Part shown: piece by piece, positions 59,801 to 64,000 of the stretch
Position numbering within the stretch: position 1 is the stretch's first letter
How the letters are laid out: each line of letters starts with the position of its first letter
Assembly: GCF_900177705.1 (NCBI RefSeq)
Contig: NZ_FXBA01000001.1
Span: 1,054,001-1,118,000 of the forward strand
Direction of reading: 5' to 3'
Origin: Fibrobacter sp. UWB15
GTDB lineage: Bacteria > Fibrobacterota > Fibrobacteria > Fibrobacterales > Fibrobacteraceae
DNA length: 64,000 nucleotides
Notes under the pieces: model-generated
What the model was told of the DNA's origin: nothing
What the model saw: only the letters and a program-made list of their open reading frames with translations
The model's database searches: none
Made by a program: the position numbers and the translations under genes

Positions 59801-60743
59801 CACGCTGAAAAAGCATCAGGGCGACTGCAAGGACATGGCGCTCTTGCTCAAGGAAATGCTCGAATCCATCGGCGTCAAGAGCTATCTCACCGCCATTCAC
59901 CTGACCGAAGAAGGCTTTGCCGGTCTCCCGACTATCCAGCAGTTCAACCACATGATCCTCTACATTCCGGCGCAAGGTCAAGTCACCGAGCGATGGGTCG
60001 ACGCCACCGACAAGACCGGCAACGATCGCCCCGTACCGCTCGACATGGAAGGCAAAGTCGCACTCGTGATCAACGACGACAGCAGCCACGTGGTCACCAC
60101 GCCGATTTTGGAAGACAATCAGGAGCACCAGATTGGCATCGAGCACCGCCTGTTTATCGGAAACGACGGCGCCTGCGAATTCCGCGACTCGATTTCGCTG
60201 CAGGGCAAGTTTGCAAGCGTCATGCGTAACCGCTTCTTTGGCCGCGACGCCAAAGAACAGGAAAAGCTGATGGAAGACTTCCTCGCTTCGGGCATCCCCG
60301 ACGTAAGCATCGGAAACATCCGCATCGAAAACCTCGCCGAATTCAACAAGCCGCTCGCCCTGATTGTGACTTACGCCTCCAAGGGATACTTCGGCCAGAA
60401 CGGTTCTGAACTCAAGGGACGATTCCCGAACGTGTGGGAACGCAGCCTGTTCAAGCTCCCGAAGGTTTCCAAGCGCCACCACCCGATTCGCATGCCGCAC
60501 GAAACGCAGTTTGCATACAAATTAAGTGTCACGGCAGCAAGCGGCAAGACAATCAAGATTACTGGCCCGAAGCCGCTTAACCGCGACCCGGATTACGTGA
60601 GCTACGAGAAGAATTTCGACGGCAAGAACAGCATCAAGTGGACCACCTTCGCACTCTACGCCGACCCGGCTGAATACAACAAGATTCGCGAGGAATGGAC
60701 CTACTTGCTCAGCGAAACCAGCCCGATGATTGAGGTGAAATAA
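56886..60743 (+). CDS. Lipoprotein with TPR repeats and DUF3857/transglutaminase-like domains
   Basis: 1285 residues; ATG at 56886 with signal and lipobox LVSC (about residue 30). An N-terminal region with two similar beta domains (about 80-400) is followed by TPR helices (about 420-680; YFERANRMDPEEPLYLINCG, ALRYTPNNPEYVINLSDALW). Next come a DUF3857-like domain (about 710-890) and a transglutaminase-like core with Cys in GDCKDMALLLKEML, His in FNHMILY and Asp in WVDATDK. Such proteins are common in Bacteroidetes envelopes; the core may act as a protease or only bind. Followed 17 bases later by hisS. Confidence 0.82.
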   Translation: MSNPLFKKIGRIPSFCAPLFGLLFVVSLVSCAGNGQPLTESDPQSEGSQAANSGSYTDDYFNESSSAPSGSASNSTRKNAPGAIGSDGFSFTLPAGDWALVGDDDGSAHESGVPYEFYNASTGRRAVLVEIELPKGEPMRLMDRAQMEMQAFESSGKKATLAETYPEENFGGTGVFFDVAGKRYDSPYEAVGFVTGAGSRVYTLTLSATDVTPAVGELKNEWKEFFANFSMRETAASEGPELSPNNVQSFDSPTLGYTWAVKDTLWHHWTGIARQNDDPDLVLSNKAEDVSLFVYGATVESDAVSQQDLFKVLLVRLGVDPNNPTLEMHRQKVGDRYAQDFTLTHVVNKFDFYYTGRYFYDDGRGILIVSWTQGVNKKKYAKVMQHGIDGLTVGENPAAKNAAADPESAKKLAKFNAAIMSQVGILRLLENQPLVALSYFERANRMDPEEPLYLINCGFVYQMKELYGPGISHFESQRELVQKNGKLLSILGEMYEALFDYGRARECAEAALRYTPNNPEYVINLSDALWGLGQRNQSLVVVQRLYDTQPSSRLGVYLAKTYMGLDQYAEAVDILYQVRRRFGMSVELGSTLMDALMFLGRYEEARAISEETLAKDRNDYKIWTTQGKILFYSRNYRDAEKSLTKALALKPDNEDAKSFLSATKAFLGKADNRTLQKPITPVEERTKNLKGLLSESAKKQGTEGDFPAVVHYNKQTLKAEKGANWVRTDEMLMEILDIRGAAIYREFTFDFLPGFDRIYLNALEVYDSNWNLKQKANLNGAYITYATEIGGQNESQTAHFPLQELEPGDFIYLQFSRTNIENKGMIPYTDFISSKDVPVGQSSFRIYADTARFVTEEYGPLEKKAIKGGIEWKIDNPVIIRKELYMPVYRDFGAGLMLTGKQEWKNVGEDYQNLIKHQFKQAVSVREKAREVRGSKANDNAVKAIVNFVRHDIRYRDIRFGGHSLIPQTAEVTLKKHQGDCKDMALLLKEMLESIGVKSYLTAIHLTEEGFAGLPTIQQFNHMILYIPAQGQVTERWVDATDKTGNDRPVPLDMEGKVALVINDDSSHVVTTPILEDNQEHQIGIEHRLFIGNDGACEFRDSISLQGKFASVMRNRFFGRDAKEQEKLMEDFLASGIPDVSIGNIRIENLAEFNKPLALIVTYASKGYFGQNGSELKGRFPNVWERSLFKLPKVSKRHHPIRMPHETQFAYKLSVTAASGKTIKITGPKPLNRDPDYVSYEKNFDGKNSIKWTTFALYADPAEYNKIREEWTYLLSETSPMIEVK

Positions 60744-60760
60744 CTATATTTACGCTCACT

Positions 60761-62065
60761 ATGAGCATTTCTATTCCTCAGTTGCCTAAGGGCACACGCG
60801 ATTTTTACCCGGAAGCCGAGCGCATCCAGAATTACATTTTTGACACCTGGCGTAGCGTCGCCGAATCTTTTGCCTACGAAGAATACGAAGGCCCGATGTT
60901 TGAACATCTGGAGCTTTATACAGGCAAGTCCGGCGAAGAAATCGTAAGCCAGCTTTACAACTTTAAAGACAAGGGCGACCGCGAAATCGCACTCCGCCCC
61001 GAAATGACCCCGACGCTCGCTCGCCTCGTGATTCAGAAGGCCCGCGAACTCAAGAAGCCTTTCAAGTGGTTCAGCATGCCGCGCCTGTTCCGTTACGAAA
61101 AGGCTCAGAAGGGCCGCCTCCGCGAATTCTTCCAGCTGAACATGGATATTATCGGTACCGAAAGCATCTACGCCGAAGCCGACCTGATGGCAGCCATTGC
61201 TACCATGCTCCGCAAGTTCGGCCTCAAGGACGGCGAATTTGCGATTGGCGTCTCTAGCCGAAAGCTTTTGGCCACTTACCTCGAAGAAATCGGCGCCCCG
61301 AATCCGGCGCTCGTTTACCCGGTGCTTGATCGTCGCCTGAAAATCGGCCCCGAAGCATTTGCCAAGGCTCTGGCCGATGCAGGTCTCAGCGAAGACCAGG
61401 TGAAAAAGCTCGACGACTTCATGAGTTGCAAGAGCATCGAAGAAGTCAAGACTAAGGTGCATAGCGAAAACGCGACTGCCGCCCTCGCCGAAATTGAAGA
61501 CCTGTTCGCAACGCTTACCGCAGCAGGCTACGGCGAATGCGTGAACCTGGACCTCTCCATTGTTCGCGGCCTCGCCTACTACACAGGCATCGTATTCGAA
61601 GTATTCGACAAGGGTAAATCCATGCGTGCTATCGCTGGCGGTGGCCGCTACGACAGCCTCACCGAAAAGCTCGGCGGCGAACGCATCCCGGGCGTTGGCT
61701 TTGGCATGGGCGACGTGGTGCTCGCAGACTTGCTCGCCGAACACAAGTTGCTCCCGAGCCCGAAGCAAAGCGTAGACTTCTACATCGCAAGCTTTACAAA
61801 CGACATGAAGAAGGTGTTCGAAACCGCCCAGGTATTCCGCAACGCCGCAGGTAACACGAACGCCAAGCCGTTCTCGGTCGCTCACCCGCTCGCCGCCATG
61901 AAGATGGGTAAGCAGCTTGACCAGGCCAACTATCAAGGCGCCAAAATCGTCGTGTATGTCGACGGTTCCAAGGCCGCCGAAGGTGAATTCGAATACAAGG
62001 ACATGCGCACCGGCGAAATGTTCGTAGGAAACGTAACCTCTATCATCGAGAGGCTGAAAGCATAG
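60761..62065 (+). CDS. hisS: Histidyl-tRNA synthetase
   Basis: 434 residues. Charges tRNA-His. Class II motifs: PKGTRDFYPEA, RPEMTPTLARLVIQ, motif 2 KWFSMPRLFRYEKAQKGRLREFFQLNMDIIG, the histidine-specific signatures VRGLAYYTGIVFEVFD and GGGRYDSL, motif 3 GVGFGMGDVVL, then the anticodon-binding domain. The start codon is 10 bases after TATATT, so it may have its own promoter inside the 17-base gap after the TPR gene. The last base of its TAG stop is also the first base of a dispersed repeat. Confidence 0.96.
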   Translation: MSISIPQLPKGTRDFYPEAERIQNYIFDTWRSVAESFAYEEYEGPMFEHLELYTGKSGEEIVSQLYNFKDKGDREIALRPEMTPTLARLVIQKARELKKPFKWFSMPRLFRYEKAQKGRLREFFQLNMDIIGTESIYAEADLMAAIATMLRKFGLKDGEFAIGVSSRKLLATYLEEIGAPNPALVYPVLDRRLKIGPEAFAKALADAGLSEDQVKKLDDFMSCKSIEEVKTKVHSENATAALAEIEDLFATLTAAGYGECVNLDLSIVRGLAYYTGIVFEVFDKGKSMRAIAGGGRYDSLTEKLGGERIPGVGFGMGDVVLADLLAEHKLLPSPKQSVDFYIASFTNDMKKVFETAQVFRNAAGNTNAKPFSVAHPLAAMKMGKQLDQANYQGAKIVVYVDGSKAAEGEFEYKDMRTGEMFVGNVTSIIERLKA

Positions 62066-62092
62066 ATCCTTCGACTTCGCTCAGGATGACAC
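62065..62092. repeat. Dispersed GATCCTTCG repeat, copy 3
   Basis: GATCCTTCGACTTCGCTCAG followed by GATGACA, directly at the hisS stop. Same ends as copies at 2836 and 49558. Confidence 0.75.
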
Positions 62093-62094
62093 AC

Positions 62095-62122
62095 TGTCTA
62101 CTTCCTACCGTCTACTGTCTAC
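62095..62122. repeat. 7-base repeat array, four inverted units
   Basis: TGTCTAC, TTCCTAC, CGTCTAC, TGTCTAC. It is the same four-unit pattern as 27961-27988 with two units exchanged. It sits next to the GATCC repeat and 6 bases before the SGNH gene. Confidence 0.82.
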
Positions 62123-62128
62123 TCCCCT

Positions 62129-63772
62129 ATGATGTCCCCCCTAAAAGTCCTCCTTTCTATCATCAGCCTGTTCGCGGTGCTGGGCATTATTGCCCTCATC
62201 TACCCGAACGACGGTATTCATGTGGGCGACAAAACGCTCCGCTACCCGAAGCTCACCGAAATCTTCGAGAAGCAGTCCGAAGCCGATTCGCTCAGCGATT
62301 CTACCGCGGCGGCCGACCCCGAAGAAGCAATCCGCGAAATGATGGAAGCGACCAAGCGGCAGCAATTCGCCGCCTTCAGCGATTCCCTCAAGTTCTACGA
62401 GGACTTTTTCGAAAAGGGCAGGACACGATTCGATTTACCCAACAACGACCCTACGTGGTTCGACCGATTCTTCTTGCACCTGGAACTTGCAGCACTCGAA
62501 AGCACCGTGGTGCACATTGTTCACTACGGCGACTCGCAGCTTGAAGAAGACCGAATCTCGGCCACTATTCGCGAAGACTTGCAAGATGAATTCGGCGGTG
62601 CAGGCCCCGGCATGATGCCCGCCATTATGACGGTTCCGTCGCAGACCACCAGTCACGCCAGTTCGGGTGCGCTTTCACGCTACATTCTGTTTGGTCCCAA
62701 AGACGAAGAAGCGGACCACAGCCGCTATGGGCCTTTGGCACAGCTCGCCAAACTCAATGGCGATGCCACCATTACGATTCAGCGCCGCAAAGAACGCAAG
62801 GGCCAATTCCCGCACGTGGGTGCCTACAAGACGATTAGGCTCCTGACCAACAAGAGCGGCCGCCTCAAGGTAAGGCTCAACGTGAACCAGACCGTTGTAG
62901 ACACCGTAGGTCAAAACGACGACGGAACGCCCAAAGAAAAGCACTCCACCAAGGTGGTCGACGCTGGCGAACCGACTGTCGACACTTACAACAAACTCAA
63001 AGTGTACACCTGGAAGTTAAAGGACACCACCTCGATCGCCAAGATGTACCTTTCGGGCAACGCCGAAATTTACGCTATCGCCGCCGACGGTGCTTATGGT
63101 GTAGCCGTCGACAACGTAGCCATGCGCGGTTCTTCGGGAACCATATTCCACCGCATCGACACCGAACTTTTGGCTGAATCTTACAAGGCCATGAACGCCC
63201 GCCTCGTGATTATGGAATACGGCGGTAACCTTGTGCCCAGCACCAGTTCCAGCAACATCGAGTGGACCAAAAAGCTTATTACCCGCCAGATTCAGGCCGT
63301 GCAAAAAGCGAACCCCGATGCCGATATTCTGTTTATTGGCCCCGCCGACATGGCACGCCAAAAAGACGGCCAGTGGCAGACCTACGCTGCACTCAACATG
63401 ACCATCAAGGCGCTGCGCGAAGTAGCCCTGGACAACGGAGCCGCCTACTGGGATATGCACCGCGTGATGGGTGGCAACGGCGCCATGATCAAGTGGGTGA
63501 ACAAGGAACCTGCACTCGGCTTTACCGACCATATTCACTTTACGCGCCGCGGTGCAGCCTATATGGGCGACCTGTTCTGCTCGGCACTGCGCATGCACTA
63601 CGACTACTTCAAGTTCCGCGATCGCCACAACATTAGCGACGAAAAACTGAAAGACATTCACAAGTGGAGCACCGAAGAACAAATCGAAAAAGAAAAGAAC
63701 GCTCTGCCGGAACGTACGTTCCTGAACGTCAAGAGAAGAACTAAGAAGGCCAAAGGAGGAGCTAAGAAGTGA
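62129..63772 (+). CDS. SGNH/GDSL-family hydrolase, membrane anchored
   Basis: 547 residues with one N-terminal membrane helix (MMSPLKVLLSIISLFAVLGIIALIY). SGNH blocks: IVHYGDSQLEEDRIS (nucleophile Ser), AVDNVAMRGSSG, MEYGGNLV (block III Asn), and DHIHFTRRGAAY (Asp-His). A carbohydrate-binding-like beta domain (about 190-330) interrupts the SGNH fold. The C-terminus is Lys-rich (VKRRTKKAKGGAKK). Such proteins often sit beside MBOAT O-acyltransferases in polymer acetylation; none is visible before the window ends. A second SGNH-like gene follows with a 4-base overlap. Confidence 0.78.
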   Translation: MMSPLKVLLSIISLFAVLGIIALIYPNDGIHVGDKTLRYPKLTEIFEKQSEADSLSDSTAAADPEEAIREMMEATKRQQFAAFSDSLKFYEDFFEKGRTRFDLPNNDPTWFDRFFLHLELAALESTVVHIVHYGDSQLEEDRISATIREDLQDEFGGAGPGMMPAIMTVPSQTTSHASSGALSRYILFGPKDEEADHSRYGPLAQLAKLNGDATITIQRRKERKGQFPHVGAYKTIRLLTNKSGRLKVRLNVNQTVVDTVGQNDDGTPKEKHSTKVVDAGEPTVDTYNKLKVYTWKLKDTTSIAKMYLSGNAEIYAIAADGAYGVAVDNVAMRGSSGTIFHRIDTELLAESYKAMNARLVIMEYGGNLVPSTSSSNIEWTKKLITRQIQAVQKANPDADILFIGPADMARQKDGQWQTYAALNMTIKALREVALDNGAAYWDMHRVMGGNGAMIKWVNKEPALGFTDHIHFTRRGAAYMGDLFCSALRMHYDYFKFRDRHNISDEKLKDIHKWSTEEQIEKEKNALPERTFLNVKRRTKKAKGGAKK

Positions 63773-64000
63773 GATTTCTGACCGTAGCCTTAATTGCAGC
63801 GCTCACCACAAGTGTACTCGCCGCCGACAAGGGGAAGCATGCCCCCGGCGCCTATAACCTGGACTTGTCCCGTTACGACTTTATCGACACCACGCAAAAC
63901 CGTATTCAGTTCCCCAAGGGCAACAACTCGTTTACGCCGTTCTTTAACAAGATGGATACCCTAGTGTTCGAAAACCGCGGTCAAGTGCGCATTCTGCATA
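63769..64000 (+). CDS. Second SGNH-like secreted protein, N-terminal part (cut by window edge)
   Basis: A frame from the GTG at 63769 is open to the window edge. The GTG overlaps the upstream stop (GTGA), with GGAGGAG about 8 bases before it, so translation is coupled. Signal peptide MRFLTVALIAALTTSVLAA. The mature start (YNLDLSRYDFIDTTQNRIQFP, then NSFTPFFNKMDTL and GQVRILH) matches the region just before block I in GDSL-type acetylesterases of Bacteroidetes, where ILH is followed by GDS or GGS. The active site itself is outside the window. Confidence 0.65.
   Translation, partial: MRFLTVALIAALTTSVLAADKGKHAPGAYNLDLSRYDFIDTTQNRIQFPKGNNSFTPFFNKMDTLVFENRGQVRILH

Overview
The window looks like chromosomal DNA of a Fibrobacter species, a Gram-negative fibre degrader of the FCB group. 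Four secreted proteins carry the repeated domain named after F. succinogenes (FISUMP). There are many lipoproteins with serine-rich linkers, secreted cell-wall enzymes (a GH74 xyloglucanase and a CE6 esterase) with C-terminal sorting-type domains, and promoters resembling the Bacteroidetes TAnnTTTG element. I see no rRNA, tRNA, CRISPR array, prophage or intact transposon. Identities come from reading motifs; no database search was possible.

Layout. 1-2.1 kb: a lipoprotein cut by the window edge, a zeta-type toxin with a small upstream partner, and a Cys-rich U32-like protein. 2.1-5.1 kb: a YfcE-type phosphodiesterase and a two-gene amino-acid ABC importer whose binding lobes appear in swapped order. 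5.2-12.1 kb: a three-module 1465-residue secreted protein, then a PCMD lipoprotein with an outer-membrane protein. 12.2-16.3 kb: YhcC-type radical SAM protein, NCS2 purine permease, argH. 16.3-21.4 kb: a FISUMP-like lipoprotein and a tightly coupled four-gene envelope operon ending in two paralogous outer-membrane proteins. 21.5-34.2 kb: mostly housekeeping genes (glyS, M23/LysM peptidase, dus, antiporter, serA, ispG, HD-GYP, pnp-rpsO), with a 57-residue prepilin and two covarying hairpin elements between the antiporter and serA. 34.5-41.3 kb: thiH, acyl-CoA ligase, sstT, GGDEF cyclase, membrane protein. 41.4-49.6 kb: histidine-phosphatase lipoprotein, GH74, CE6, trmO, putP. 49.7-56.7 kb: lipoproteins, gapA, a structured non-coding stretch and a nuclease pseudogene. 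56.9-64 kb: a TPR/transglutaminase lipoprotein, hisS and two SGNH hydrolases.

How the genes fit together. GH74 and CE6 would attack decorated hemicellulose at the cell surface. The lipoproteins and outer-membrane proteins form a large envelope inventory. A GGDEF cyclase and an HD-GYP phosphodiesterase make and break cyclic di-GMP. PutP, SstT, NCS2 and the ABC importer bring in amino acids and purines.

The most unusual signals are non-coding. A 48-base element occurs three times with fixed length and compensatory changes. Arrays of a degenerate 7-base repeat sit right after several stop codons. Many start codons lie 4-8 bases after a promoter element, implying leaderless mRNAs.
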